DNA of 64,000 nt from Burkholderiaceae bacterium (GTDB taxonomy: Bacteria > Pseudomonadota > Gammaproteobacteria > Burkholderiales > Burkholderiaceae_B), in assembly GCA_004322135.1 (NCBI GenBank), contig SCSG01000013.1, positions 62,001 through 126,000 on the forward strand, written 5' to 3'. A model generated the notes under the pieces. The model ran no database searches and was not told the origin of the DNA. It worked only from the letters and a program-made list of their open reading frames with translations. The translations under genes and the position numbers were made by a program. Positions within the stretch are counted from its first letter, which is position 1, and each line of letters opens with the position of its first letter. Shown piece by piece: positions 9,564 through 22,174 of the stretch.

Positions 9564-10342
9564 TGGATATGGGCATATCGGGGCGCACGGCAATTATAAC
9601 GGCCTCCAGCAAGGGTATCGGCCGAGAATGCGCTTTCGCGTTAGCGCGCGAAGGCACCAATGTAGTGCTTTGTGCACGAAATATAGGCCAGCTAACGCAG
9701 ACAGCGAATGCACTCAAGAATTTGGTCGGCGAAGAGCGTGTTTTAGCCATTCAGGCGGACATAACTAAAGAAGCTGATCTTAACAATCTGATCACAACAA
9801 CCCTTGGTCACTTCAAAGCAGTTGATATCCTGGTGTACATCGGTGGGTCCCCCAAGCGTGGAGGTTTCAACGATATCAACACTAACGATCTACGTGCCGC
9901 ATTTGAAATGACAGTGATTCCAGCATGGCAGCTCCTTCAACTGGTCGTTCCGGGTATGCGTGAGCGCGGCTGGGGACGAGTAATCACAGTCCAATCTCGC
10001 TCCATCAAAGAGCCAGTGCCCGATCTTGTCTCATCCGTAGCGACTCGACCCGGTGTTGCCAGCCTCTTCAAATACGTTGCGGATGAAGCAGCTGCTGACG
10101 GCGTACTACTTAATGTTATCGTTCCAGGACGCATCGAGACCGATAGATTCAACTCTGGAGCTGCTGCTGCACCAATAGGCCGCGAAGCGTACATACAGAA
10201 AAAGCTGGCGGATTTGCCGATCGGCCGATTTGGCGCACCTAACGAAATTGCCGACGCTGTCTGCTTTTTGTCTTCCGAGCGCGCGTCCTACATCACCGGA
10301 GCTGCGCTCAAAGTTGATGGAGGCGTTATCCGTGCCATATAA
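9563..10342 (+). CDS. SDR family oxidoreductase
   Basis: TAIITASSKGIGRECAFALAREG Rossmann motif and a C-terminal GAALKVDGGVIRAI; AGGAGG RBS upstream; TAATG overlap with previous gene. Confidence 0.85.
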   Translation: MDMGISGRTAIITASSKGIGRECAFALAREGTNVVLCARNIGQLTQTANALKNLVGEERVLAIQADITKEADLNNLITTTLGHFKAVDILVYIGGSPKRGGFNDINTNDLRAAFEMTVIPAWQLLQLVVPGMRERGWGRVITVQSRSIKEPVPDLVSSVATRPGVASLFKYVADEAAADGVLLNVIVPGRIETDRFNSGAAAAPIGREAYIQKKLADLPIGRFGAPNEIADAVCFLSSERASYITGAALKVDGGVIRAI

Positions 10343-10799
10343 GGTCAAAAAGGGTGAACGAGTTCATAGTTACTCAACATCCGAAAGTATCGGCTATTTT
10401 CTTAGCTTAAACCACCGACGTATCAAGCCTCTCATGGATGATCGGCTACGCGGCAAAGGAATTAGCTACGGAATGTGGTTCTTCCTGCGCACGCTCTGGG
10501 AGGAAGACAATATCACGCAGTCTGATTTGTCAGGTTGGCTCAGTGTCAGCCAGCCTACCACCCTGGCGGCCCTTAGAAAACTGCAGCGACAAAAACTAGT
10601 CACACTGAAGAAAGATAAAGACGACAAGCGGTCAATACGCGTATGCCTGACGGCCGAAGGTCGGGCCCTGAAGGAGGAAATGCTCCCACACGTTGAAGAA
10701 ATCAACTACATGCTTCTGAAGGGTTTGAAGAAAAGCGAAATCACGGAGCTTTTGCGGCTATTGCAAGTAATCGGGAGAAACGCCCGACAAAATACGTAG
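10317..10799 (+). CDS. MarR family transcriptional regulator
   Basis: ITQSDLSGWLSVSQPTTLAALRKLQRQKLVTLKKDKDDKRSIRVCLTAEGRAL winged HTH; alternative GTG start at 10332. Confidence 0.87.
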   Translation: MEALSVPYKVKKGERVHSYSTSESIGYFLSLNHRRIKPLMDDRLRGKGISYGMWFFLRTLWEEDNITQSDLSGWLSVSQPTTLAALRKLQRQKLVTLKKDKDDKRSIRVCLTAEGRALKEEMLPHVEEINYMLLKGLKKSEITELLRLLQVIGRNARQNT

Positions 10800-11056
10800 C
10801 ACTAGGAAAACCATAAACACGATATGCACTTGAAGAGACAAATGTTACTTACCCCTGATGCCTGATTGCCACTCTGGCTAGTAGCCGGGTCAGTCATGCT
10901 TTTCGCTTCCTAAAGACGGCATCCACAAGGGATCAACTGTTTTTACCTCTACCGCAATACCACTCGCTGGTTAAGTTGCGCGGCGGTCTGTTTGCGCAAA
11001 GAATCGAATCGTTTAGTTTTAGTAGGCCACATTTAATTGAAGAGGAGGACTTGTCC

Positions 11057-12373
11057 ATGCTTAGCGATGAAAAAAACCGCCTATTGACAGAAGTAGGTCG
11101 GGGCAAACCTATGGGTGAATTATTACGGCGCTACTGGCACCCTATCGCTGGTGTTAGTGAATTTGACGACAAAGCCACCAAGGCAATGCGATTATTTGGA
11201 GAGGATTTGGTCCTTTATAAAGACCTAAGCGGGCATTACGGCCTATTGGAACGACATTGCCCACACCGGAATGCAGATCTTTCTTACGGGTTCGTGGAAG
11301 AACATGGCATACGTTGTGCATACCACGGCTGGCAGTTCGACCGAGACGGACAATGTCTGCACCAACCATTCGAAGAAGCCGTGGACGCGCAAAGCAGAAT
11401 GCGAAAGGCGACCAAAACTATAGCCTACCCGGTACAGGAAAAAGCCGGTATGTTGTGGGCCTACATGGGCCCCCAACCAGCCCCTCAACTTCCCGACTGG
11501 GATATTTTCAGCTACGAGAACGGCTTCGCACAGGCTGTTTTTGCGGAAATTCCTTGTAACTGGTTTCAGTGTCAGGAAAACTCCATCGATCCTGTTCACT
11601 TTGAGTGGACCCACAACAACTGGGGCATGCGCCTGCACAACATTGACGGCCCATACGTGCCTACCCACTTGAAACTCAAATTCGAAGAGGTCGAACACGG
11701 ATTTATATATAAGCGCATACGTCAAGGCGAAACGGAGAACAACCCTCTCTGGTCAATCGGTCGTATGGTGCTTTGGCCAAACTGTTTTTATCTCGGCCAT
11801 CAATTCGAATGGCGTATCCCCATTGATGACAACAACACTTTAAGCGTCCTATGGGTGTTTTGCCGCGTACCAAAAGAGCAAGAACCCTACGTGCAAAAGC
11901 GTATACCATCATGGTATGGTCCGATTAAAGACCCACAAACCAATCGCTGGATTACGTCGCACGTCACTAACCAGGATTTTGTTTCTTGGGTCGGCCAAGG
12001 CACCATCACTGACAGGACACGTGAAAAACTTGGGCAAAGCGACACTGGCATTGTCATGATGCGTAAACGCTTCTTCGAAGAAATCGAAGCCATGCAGCAA
12101 GGGAAGCCATTGAAAGGACTGATATGGGATCCTGAAAAGAACCACAAGGTGGAACTACCTTCTGCATGCGAAGACGAACTCGTTCACGGACTGACCCGTG
12201 CCGAAATGAATGCCCACCCCCTACTTGGCCCATTTTTGCGTGATTTTTTCGTTCAGGCAGGTCAGCCGGAAAACGTCCGCCGAGCATACGAAGAGGCAGT
12301 GGGACAGCCAATGCAAAACTCCGCATACTTCAAAGTGCACGGAAGCAGCCAGACATCAAAGAACGAAACCTAA
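11057..12373 (+). CDS. Rieske [2Fe-2S] aromatic ring-hydroxylating oxygenase, alpha (terminal oxygenase) subunit
   Basis: CPHRNADLSYGFVEEHGIRCAYHGW Rieske ligands; NSIDPVHFEWTHNNW mononuclear iron motif; AGAGGAGG RBS before ATG 11057. Confidence 0.92.
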   Translation: MLSDEKNRLLTEVGRGKPMGELLRRYWHPIAGVSEFDDKATKAMRLFGEDLVLYKDLSGHYGLLERHCPHRNADLSYGFVEEHGIRCAYHGWQFDRDGQCLHQPFEEAVDAQSRMRKATKTIAYPVQEKAGMLWAYMGPQPAPQLPDWDIFSYENGFAQAVFAEIPCNWFQCQENSIDPVHFEWTHNNWGMRLHNIDGPYVPTHLKLKFEEVEHGFIYKRIRQGETENNPLWSIGRMVLWPNCFYLGHQFEWRIPIDDNNTLSVLWVFCRVPKEQEPYVQKRIPSWYGPIKDPQTNRWITSHVTNQDFVSWVGQGTITDRTREKLGQSDTGIVMMRKRFFEEIEAMQQGKPLKGLIWDPEKNHKVELPSACEDELVHGLTRAEMNAHPLLGPFLRDFFVQAGQPENVRRAYEEAVGQPMQNSAYFKVHGSSQTSKNET

Positions 12374-12422
12374 GCACCTCCAATACGGCCCAAAGCAATC
12401 AAACAGCCACATTCTTGAGCCG

Positions 12423-12520
12423 CACCCCAAAAGTTGGACATTAATTCAATCTTTGGGGTGAAGCGGTGACGAAAAACGGGATACGAAGTTAAGATTGTTC
12501 AAGAAAAGGTCCAGTTCTGA
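12423..12520 (+). mobile_element. Probable remnant of an IS3/IS150-type insertion sequence left end
   Basis: ACCCCAAAAGTTGGACATTAATTCAATCTTTGGGGT followed by sequence decoding (with a frameshift) to OrfA-like VTKN..GYEVKIVQEK. Confidence 0.4.
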
Positions 12521-12632
12521 AGCGACCTAATGGGGCGCGGCTGGCATTAGGTTGCCCCACGCCCGAGCACGCCACGCCGAAACCCGTTCATCCCGCGCAC
12601 AGGTCCCCAAAAACCCAAAAATCTCCATACGA

Positions 12633-12671
12633 ATGTCTTATATAAGATATAAGACATAAGACATAAGACAT
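12633..12671. promoter_or_regulatory. Compound operator upstream of acnB: perfect palindrome ATGTCTTATAT-AAG-ATATAAGACAT plus tandem AAGACAT x3
   Basis: Palindrome 12633-12657 and 7-bp tandem repeats at 12651, 12658, 12665, all read directly. Confidence 0.6.
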
Positions 12672-12747
12672 TTGCCTCAAACTCCCTCACCCCTTACAAT
12701 TGCGCCAACAAATTTCTCCTTCATTCGCGATAAAAAGGGCAGACCCC

Positions 12748-15333
12748 ATGCTGGACACATACCGCCAACAAGCCGCCGAACGCGCCGCACTAGGCATCCC
12801 ACCCCTCCCGTTAACCGCGCAGCAAACTGCCAACCTCATCGAACTGCTCAAAAGCCCGCCCGCTGGCGAAGAAGCGAATCTGCTCGACCTGTTCACGCAC
12901 CGCGTGCCAGCTGGCGTTGACGATGCCGCCAAGGTCAAGGCGTCTTACCTGGCCGCTGTCGCCCTGGGAAGCGAAATCTGTCCGCTCGTGGACAGCAAAA
13001 AAGCCACTGAACTGCTCGGCACCATGCTGGGTGGCTACAACATCAGTGCTCTCATCGAATTGCTGGACGACGCCGAGCTGGCCGAAACTGCAGCCAAAGG
13101 CCTCAAATCCACACTACTCATGTTTGACGCCTTCCACGACGTCAAGGAAAAAGCTGATAAAGGCAACACCTACGCCAAAGCCATCTTGCAAAGCTGGGCA
13201 GATGCAGAGTGGTTCACCAGCCGTCCGGCCGTCCCCGAAAGCCTGACCCTGACCGTCTTCAAAGTTACCGGCGAGACCAACACTGACGACCTCTCGCCCG
13301 CACCCGATGCCTGGAGTCGCCCCGACATCCCACTGCACGCTTTGGCCATGCTCAAAAATCCGCGTCCGGGTATTGAACCCGACGAGCCCGGCAAAGTCGG
13401 TCCGATCAAGCTGCTGGAAACCCTCAAGAAAAAAGGCCATCTCATCGCCTACGTCGGAGACGTCGTCGGCACCGGATCGTCACGCAAATCCGCGACCAAC
13501 TCGGTGTTATGGTTCATTGGCCAGGACATCCCCTTCGTGCCCAACAAGCGCTTTGGCGGAGTCTGCCTGGGCGGAAAAATCGCCCCCATCTACTACAACA
13601 CCATGGAAGACTCGGGCGCCTTGCCAATCGAACTGGACGTCACGCAGATGAACATGGGCGATGTCATCGAACTGCGCCCATACGAAGGCAAGGTTCTCAA
13701 GGACGGCAAAGTCATTACCGAATTTTCCGTCAAATCCAAAGCCCTGTTCGATGAAGTCCGCGCTGGCGGCCGCATTCCACTGATCATTGGGCGTGGCCTT
13801 ACCGCCAAGGCTCGTGAAGCGCTCAACCTGCCCGCACCCACACAGTTCTGCCTGCCGGAAAGCCCGGCGGACACAAAAAAAGGCTACACACTTGCGCAAA
13901 AAATTGTGGGCCGCGCCTGCGGTCTGCCTGAAGGCAAGGGTGTACGCCCAGGCACATATTGCGAACCGCGCATGACTTCAGTGGGCAGCCAGGACACGAC
14001 AGGCCCCATGACCCGTGACGAACTCAAGGACCTGGCCTGCCTGGGTTTCTCGGCCGATCTCGTCATGCAATCATTCTGCCATACGGCAGCCTACCCCAAG
14101 CCCGTCGACGTCAAGACGCACCACACGCTGCCAGCCTTCATCAGCACGCGCGGCGGTGTGGCGCTGCGCCCCGGCGACGGCATCATTCACAGCTGGCTCA
14201 ACCGCATGCTGCTGCCGGACACGGTTGGCACTGGCGGAGATTCACACACCCGCTTTCCCATCGGAATTTCGTTTCCGGCCGGCTCGGGCCTGGTCGCGTT
14301 CGCCGCCGCCACCGGTGTCATGCCGCTGGACATGCCGGAATCCGTGCTGGTCCGCTTCAAAGGCACGTTGCAGCCCGGCGTCACCCTGCGTGATCTGGTC
14401 AACGCCATCCCGCTTTACGCCATCAAACAAGGCCTGCTCACTGTCGCCAAACAGGGCAAGAAAAACATCTTTTCAGGTCGCATCCTTGAAATCGAAGGCT
14501 TGCCGAACCTGAAAATCGAACAGGCATTCGAGTTGACGGATGCGTCTGCCGAACGCTCCGCGGCCGGCTGCACTGTACGCCTGAACAAAGCGCCCATCAT
14601 CGAATACATCAACAGCAATATCGTGATGCTCAAATGGATGATCGCCAACGGCTACGAAGACGAACGCTCGCTGTCCCGGCGCGTGAAGGCGATGGAAGCC
14701 TGGCTGGCGAACCCGCAACTCATCGAACCCGATGCCGACGCCGACTACGCCGCTGTCATCAATATTGATTTGGCTGACGTCCACGAGCCTATTGTCGCCT
14801 GCCCCAACGACCCCGACGACGTCAAAACGCTCTCGGACGTGGCTGGCACCACCATCGACGAAGTGTTCATTGGCAGTTGCATGACCAACATCGGCCACTT
14901 CCGCGCGGCGTCCAAGCTGCTTGAAGGCAAGCGTGACCTCCCCACCAAGTTGTGGATCGCACCGCCAACCAAGATGGACGCCCAGAAGTTGACGGAAGAA
15001 GGCCATTACGGTGTCTTCGGCACGGCTGGTGCGCGTACCGAGATGCCGGGCTGCTCGCTGTGCATGGGCAACCAGGCCCAGGTGCGCGAAGGCGCTACAG
15101 TCATGTCGACCAGCACCCGCAACTTCCCGAATCGGCTTGGCAAGAACGCAAACGTCTTTCTCGGATCTGCCGAGCTGGCTGCTATCTGCTCGCGCCTGGG
15201 CCGTATTCCGACCAAGACCGAATACATGACCGACATGGGTGTCATCGGCCAAAGCGGCGACCAAATCTACCAGTACCTGAATTTCGACCAGATCGACGAC
15301 TACAAGGAAGTGGCGGATTCAGTCAGTATTTAG
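12748..15333 (+). CDS. acnB: Bifunctional aconitate hydratase 2/2-methylisocitrate dehydratase
   Basis: [22 protein letters not shown]..., full-length AcnB architecture including [18 protein letters not shown] and [13 protein letters not shown]. Confidence 0.97.
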   Translation: MLDTYRQQAAERAALGIPPLPLTAQQTANLIELLKSPPAGEEANLLDLFTHRVPAGVDDAAKVKASYLAAVALGSEICPLVDSKKATELLGTMLGGYNISALIELLDDAELAETAAKGLKSTLLMFDAFHDVKEKADKGNTYAKAILQSWADAEWFTSRPAVPESLTLTVFKVTGETNTDDLSPAPDAWSRPDIPLHALAMLKNPRPGIEPDEPGKVGPIKLLETLKKKGHLIAYVGDVVGTGSSRKSATNSVLWFIGQDIPFVPNKRFGGVCLGGKIAPIYYNTMEDSGALPIELDVTQMNMGDVIELRPYEGKVLKDGKVITEFSVKSKALFDEVRAGGRIPLIIGRGLTAKAREALNLPAPTQFCLPESPADTKKGYTLAQKIVGRACGLPEGKGVRPGTYCEPRMTSVGSQDTTGPMTRDELKDLACLGFSADLVMQSFCHTAAYPKPVDVKTHHTLPAFISTRGGVALRPGDGIIHSWLNRMLLPDTVGTGGDSHTRFPIGISFPAGSGLVAFAAATGVMPLDMPESVLVRFKGTLQPGVTLRDLVNAIPLYAIKQGLLTVAKQGKKNIFSGRILEIEGLPNLKIEQAFELTDASAERSAAGCTVRLNKAPIIEYINSNIVMLKWMIANGYEDERSLSRRVKAMEAWLANPQLIEPDADADYAAVINIDLADVHEPIVACPNDPDDVKTLSDVAGTTIDEVFIGSCMTNIGHFRAASKLLEGKRDLPTKLWIAPPTKMDAQKLTEEGHYGVFGTAGARTEMPGCSLCMGNQAQVREGATVMSTSTRNFPNRLGKNANVFLGSAELAAICSRLGRIPTKTEYMTDMGVIGQSGDQIYQYLNFDQIDDYKEVADSVSI

Positions 15334-15360
15334 CCTTCACGCCGCGTAAGCCACAAGGCA

Positions 15361-15397
15361 AGCCCCCTGCGCCGACGAAGCGCAGGGGGCTTTTTTT
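15361..15397 (+). terminator. Rho-independent terminator after acnB
   Basis: AGCCCCCTGCGC-CGACGAA-GCGCAGGGGGCT followed by TTTTTTT. Confidence 0.93.
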
Positions 15398-15510
15398 GCA
15401 ACAAAACGCGGTAATCAAGCCTAAAATATACGCATTCGTCGGCAGGTGGAGCACTACACTAAATCGCCCAAACACAATTTTTCACGACCTTCCATTGCAT
15501 GGAGCAAGAT

Positions 15511-18213
<2,703 letters not shown>

Positions 18214-18494
18214 TCCTTCTTCCCGCCGCAACACCCACCCGGCTGCGCCGGGCGGGTGGCACCCCTGACTCCGCTGAATACTGCCTGCCGTACGTGTCGG
18301 CCTGCGCCCGGTACCTCCGACCACAGCAAGCCTTGCTGCCGCAGCCTGCCTCATCGGCAGATGGGGTGGGCACCGCGCCCCTCACAGCGGGTTAAACTAA
18401 TACCATCCTGAAGCAACTTCACCCTGTCGCCCGAGCCGGCGCACGCACAACCGTCCTAAGCGCCCTAAACAGCAACATTAATCACACTTCATCC

Positions 18495-19706
18495 ATGCCC
18501 CGTACGACTGCATTACACCCCAAACACCTGTCCCGTGACACTCAGCGTCTGGTCAAACTGGCCCAGTCGCTGGCGCTCTCTGGCAGCCGGCTCGAAGACG
18601 TCTATTGGGAACACCTGCTCGGTACCCATTTATCCAAGCTGTTGCAAGGCAAAAAGAACCAGGCCGTTGAAAACGCCCTCGACTATCTGCTCACCAACAA
18701 TATCAACGCCTATGAAATCCTGATCGAACAGGCAGAAAGCAATTCCGAATCCACGTCACTGTCCGTGCAGGGCCAGGACTACGACGTCTTGTTGTTCGCT
18801 GCCCCTGCCGTCGTCTGGACCCGCTACCAGCTTCCGCGCGAATACTCACTACGTCCGCATATCGCGAAGATCGCAGCTCAACTGCAAGATCACATCCTTG
18901 CCCCCGACGCAAAACTGGCGCTGCTGGGCGAATTGGTCTGCTTCGATCAAATGCCGCAGACGTTCCACGATGCGTGGGCCTGGACCCACCGCCTGGGCCT
19001 GGCTGCACTCGAGCAAAAATCCGAGCCTTGCGAAATTCGCGTGCCTGTCGACAACGAAGACATGCTGGCCGACGCCCGGTTCGTCGTCGGCGCCATTGCA
19101 GTGCGCAAGGGTGGGCCGCTGTTTCGCTGGCAGGATGACACGACGGCAAATACCGCCGCCACGCGCACGCAATGCCTGGAAAACTGGACGCAGGCGTGTG
19201 CGAGTATCCTGACGCCCTTGTTTACAGGCTGCACGGTCGAGTACCTGCTGCCCGACGCGTACTACGTCAATAGCCGCGAAGCCGACAAACACATACGTCC
19301 ACTGGCCCTCAAGGCTGCCGTCACATGGCTGCAAACCGTTGCACACTTGCCTGGCGACAAGCTGCGTGCGACGATCGCCGCCTGCGGCGAAAAAACACTG
19401 GAAGAATATCGCGTGGGTTTTTCTACTCAGCACAGCAACGAAGTCATCTACGGGAGCATCTGGCCGATTCTCAGCAAGGAAGAGTCTGTGGCCGACAGCA
19501 TCAACGCGGAGCAGGCGGACATACCCGACGAGATTGCTGCACTGCTGCACGAGCTTGGCGTGGTTGATGTGCGCCGCCTCTCGGGGCTGTACGGCACAGA
19601 TGTATGCGACGACTGCGGCGCACCTTACTTTCCCAACCCCCAGGGTGAAATGCTGCACCCCGAATTGCCCGAAGAAATCGACCTCGACCCAGTGCACCTA
19701 CACTGA
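18495..19706 (+). CDS. DUF2863-like family protein
   Basis: ~400 aa conserved hypothetical; C-terminal CDDCGAPYFPNPQGEMLHPELPEE recalled from betaproteobacterial DUF2863 proteins. Confidence 0.65.
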   Translation: MPRTTALHPKHLSRDTQRLVKLAQSLALSGSRLEDVYWEHLLGTHLSKLLQGKKNQAVENALDYLLTNNINAYEILIEQAESNSESTSLSVQGQDYDVLLFAAPAVVWTRYQLPREYSLRPHIAKIAAQLQDHILAPDAKLALLGELVCFDQMPQTFHDAWAWTHRLGLAALEQKSEPCEIRVPVDNEDMLADARFVVGAIAVRKGGPLFRWQDDTTANTAATRTQCLENWTQACASILTPLFTGCTVEYLLPDAYYVNSREADKHIRPLALKAAVTWLQTVAHLPGDKLRATIAACGEKTLEEYRVGFSTQHSNEVIYGSIWPILSKEESVADSINAEQADIPDEIAALLHELGVVDVRRLSGLYGTDVCDDCGAPYFPNPQGEMLHPELPEEIDLDPVHLH

Positions 19707-19776
19707 ACACTTCAACCAATCATAATCGCCGGTCAACGTCGGACACTCTCCCACTCGCTAGGGTTCGCCCCAACAC

Positions 19777-20925
19777 ATGACGCATGAAGCCGGCTCACGA
19801 CTCATGAGAAACTCCAGCACAGGCTTTGACATTTTCTGCCGAGTCGTCGACAACTACGGCGACATAGGCGTTTGCTGGCGACTTGCGCGCCTGCTCGAGC
19901 AACTGAATCCCGGCGCCACGATACGTCTGCGGGTAGATAACCTGCAAGCCCTCGCCCGCATAGAACCCACCATCGACCCGGCGCTGCGCGAGCAAACGAA
20001 ATGTGGGGTGGCCGTCACCCTCTGGACGGAAAACACCCTCGACGCAACGCCCCAGGATGTCGTGATCGAAGCATTCGCCTGCGACCTTCCACAGCAATTT
20101 ATTGCACGCATGATCAAACGCGACAGCCTTTGCATCAACCTGGAATATCTCAGCGCGGAGAAATGGGTGGAAGGGTGTCACGGCTTGCCATCACCCGGAC
20201 AAAACGGCCTGAGAAAGTATTTCTTCTTTCCGGGTTTTACGACCGCAACAGGGGGCCTGTTGCGCGAACCCGACCTGCTGAAGGCACGGGACTCGTGGCT
20301 CGCCCAGCCTGACTCCAGGTGGCGCCTGCTGGAGGAAATCGGCATGGGGCAACCACTGATCGACGGGCTGCGTTCGGGATGGCGACAGGTTTACCTTTTC
20401 TGCTACCCAAGCGCGCCGGCCGACGATCTGATCCACGCGCTGGACGTCCAGGACACACCCACCGTACTGATCGTGCCTTCTGGTGTCTACCCATCGTTAC
20501 GCGACAGGTCCACAGGGAAGGTACACGTTTTTGAAGCCCCCTTTGTATCACAAGAGGACTTTGACCACCTGCTGTGGTGCAGCGACCTGAACTTCGTCCG
20601 CGGCGAAGACTCCCTGGTTCGGGCCATTTGGGCCGGCAGACCTTTTGTATGGCAAATATACCCTCAGGAGCACGACGCCCATCTGGCCAAGCTAAGTGCC
20701 TGGCTCGAGCTTTCGCGTTTTTCCGCACCCGTCACGCAACTACTGCAGGCGTGGAACTCAGCCACTCCCACTCTTGCCTTGCGTGAACTGCGCGTGGCCC
20801 TGACCCCGGCCGTCATGGACGAATGGCGCGAGCGCGCGGCATATCGGTGCGAAGAACTGTCCTCCCGGTGCGACCTGGCTCAGAACCTGGTCGACTTCTG
20901 CGCCAAGAATCGGCGAAAAGAGTAA
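19777..20925 (+). CDS. earP: EF-P arginine rhamnosyltransferase EarP
   Basis: DIFCRVVDNYGDIGVCWRLARLL N-terminus, C-terminal FVRGEDSLVRAIWAGRPFVWQIYPQ; directly upstream of efp. Confidence 0.95.
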   Translation: MTHEAGSRLMRNSSTGFDIFCRVVDNYGDIGVCWRLARLLEQLNPGATIRLRVDNLQALARIEPTIDPALREQTKCGVAVTLWTENTLDATPQDVVIEAFACDLPQQFIARMIKRDSLCINLEYLSAEKWVEGCHGLPSPGQNGLRKYFFFPGFTTATGGLLREPDLLKARDSWLAQPDSRWRLLEEIGMGQPLIDGLRSGWRQVYLFCYPSAPADDLIHALDVQDTPTVLIVPSGVYPSLRDRSTGKVHVFEAPFVSQEDFDHLLWCSDLNFVRGEDSLVRAIWAGRPFVWQIYPQEHDAHLAKLSAWLELSRFSAPVTQLLQAWNSATPTLALRELRVALTPAVMDEWRERAAYRCEELSSRCDLAQNLVDFCAKNRRKE

Positions 20926-21006
20926 AATTGTCGGTTTTAGAAGTTCACGCTACAGCCCACAGAGCTCTTTTGCTGGGCGCCAAAACTTTCCGGAGTCGTT
21001 TCAAAG

Positions 21007-21564
21007 ATGAAAACAGCACAAGAATTGCGTGTTGGCAATGTCGTTATGGTCGGCAACGATCCGCTGGTCGTTCTGAAAGCCGAATACAACAAATCAGGCC
21101 GCAACTCCGCCGTTGTCAAACTCAAATTCAAGAACCTGCTCACCTCGTCAGGCAGCGAGCTGGTCTACAAGGCGGATGAAAAATTCGAACTGGTTGTGCT
21201 TGAGCAAAAGGAATGCACGTATTCGTACTTTGCCGACCCCATGTACGTCTTCATGGACGAAGAATACAACCAGTACGAAGTCGAAGCCGAAAGCATGGGC
21301 GACACGCTAGACTATCTGGAAGAAAACATGACCGTGGAAGTCGTGTTCTACGAAGGTCGTGCCATCTCGGTAGAGCTGCCTACTATTATCGTGCGCGAAA
21401 TCATTTACACCGAGCCGGCCGTCAAGGGCGACACTTCAGGCAAGGTGCTCAAGCCGGCCAAGATCAACACGGGTAAAGCCATCAACGTCCCGCTGTTCTG
21501 CAATATTGGCGACAAGATCGAAATCGACACACGCACCAACGAGTACCGCAGCCGAGTCATGTAA
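21007..21564 (+). CDS. efp: Elongation factor P (Arg32 type)
   Basis: [37 protein letters not shown]; Arg at residue 32. Confidence 0.97.
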   Translation: MKTAQELRVGNVVMVGNDPLVVLKAEYNKSGRNSAVVKLKFKNLLTSSGSELVYKADEKFELVVLEQKECTYSYFADPMYVFMDEEYNQYEVEAESMGDTLDYLEENMTVEVVFYEGRAISVELPTIIVREIIYTEPAVKGDTSGKVLKPAKINTGKAINVPLFCNIGDKIEIDTRTNEYRSRVM

Positions 21565-21590
21565 ACGCGGTGCCCCCGCGCCACGGCCTG

Positions 21591-22088
21591 CTATTGCAGA
21601 CGATCGTCGTCCAGATAATCGGGTATGGGCAGGACGGCTATCCCGTCGCGCGCCAGCGACTCCTGTTCTTGTGGCGTAGCCACACCGCGAATGGCGCGCT
21701 CCTCGATTTCACCTTCGTGCATACGCCGGGCCTCCTGGACGAAATCACTGCCCACATCTTCGGTGTTGCGTACGAGCTCACGCATGTGTCGCATCAGCTG
21801 GGCCTGCAATTGCGCAAGCTGTCCGGTGCCGGGTGCCGCCACGGGATACGTCTTGCCGGAGGACGCGTTGCCCTGTCCGGCCTCGCTGTGATCGGCGTGA
21901 CTGGCTGCCTTGCCACGCCCCATATTCAGGCGCGGCGCAGAAAGCTTGCGGCTGATCTGGCTGCTCTCGCATACGGGGCAGCTTAGAAGGCCCTGCGCCT
22001 GCTGGGCTTCATAATTTTCAGACGAAGTGAACCAGCCCTCGAATACGTGGCCGAATTCACACTGAAGGTCGAATACTTTTAATGACAT
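21591..22088 (-). CDS. DUF1178 family protein
   Basis: MSLKVFDLQCEFGHVFEGWFTSSENYEAQQAQGLLSCPVCES. Confidence 0.82.
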   Translation of the reverse strand: MSLKVFDLQCEFGHVFEGWFTSSENYEAQQAQGLLSCPVCESSQISRKLSAPRLNMGRGKAASHADHSEAGQGNASSGKTYPVAAPGTGQLAQLQAQLMRHMRELVRNTEDVGSDFVQEARRMHEGEIEERAIRGVATPQEQESLARDGIAVLPIPDYLDDDRLQ

Positions 22089-22174
22089 AGCTACAACTTT
22101 GGGGCGCCAGCCTAAAAAACAAGGCCTGATGAATGAATTATAGGCGCAAGGCATGCGTCCAACACGCCGCAGCG

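Noticed and set aside
14473-15264. 263-aa ORF antisense to acnB
   Set aside because: Fully embedded opposite conserved AcnB coding sequence; low-complexity, codon-mirror-like translation.
18849-19697. 282-aa ORF antisense to the DUF2863-like gene
   Set aside because: Antisense shadow ORF with no recognisable domain.
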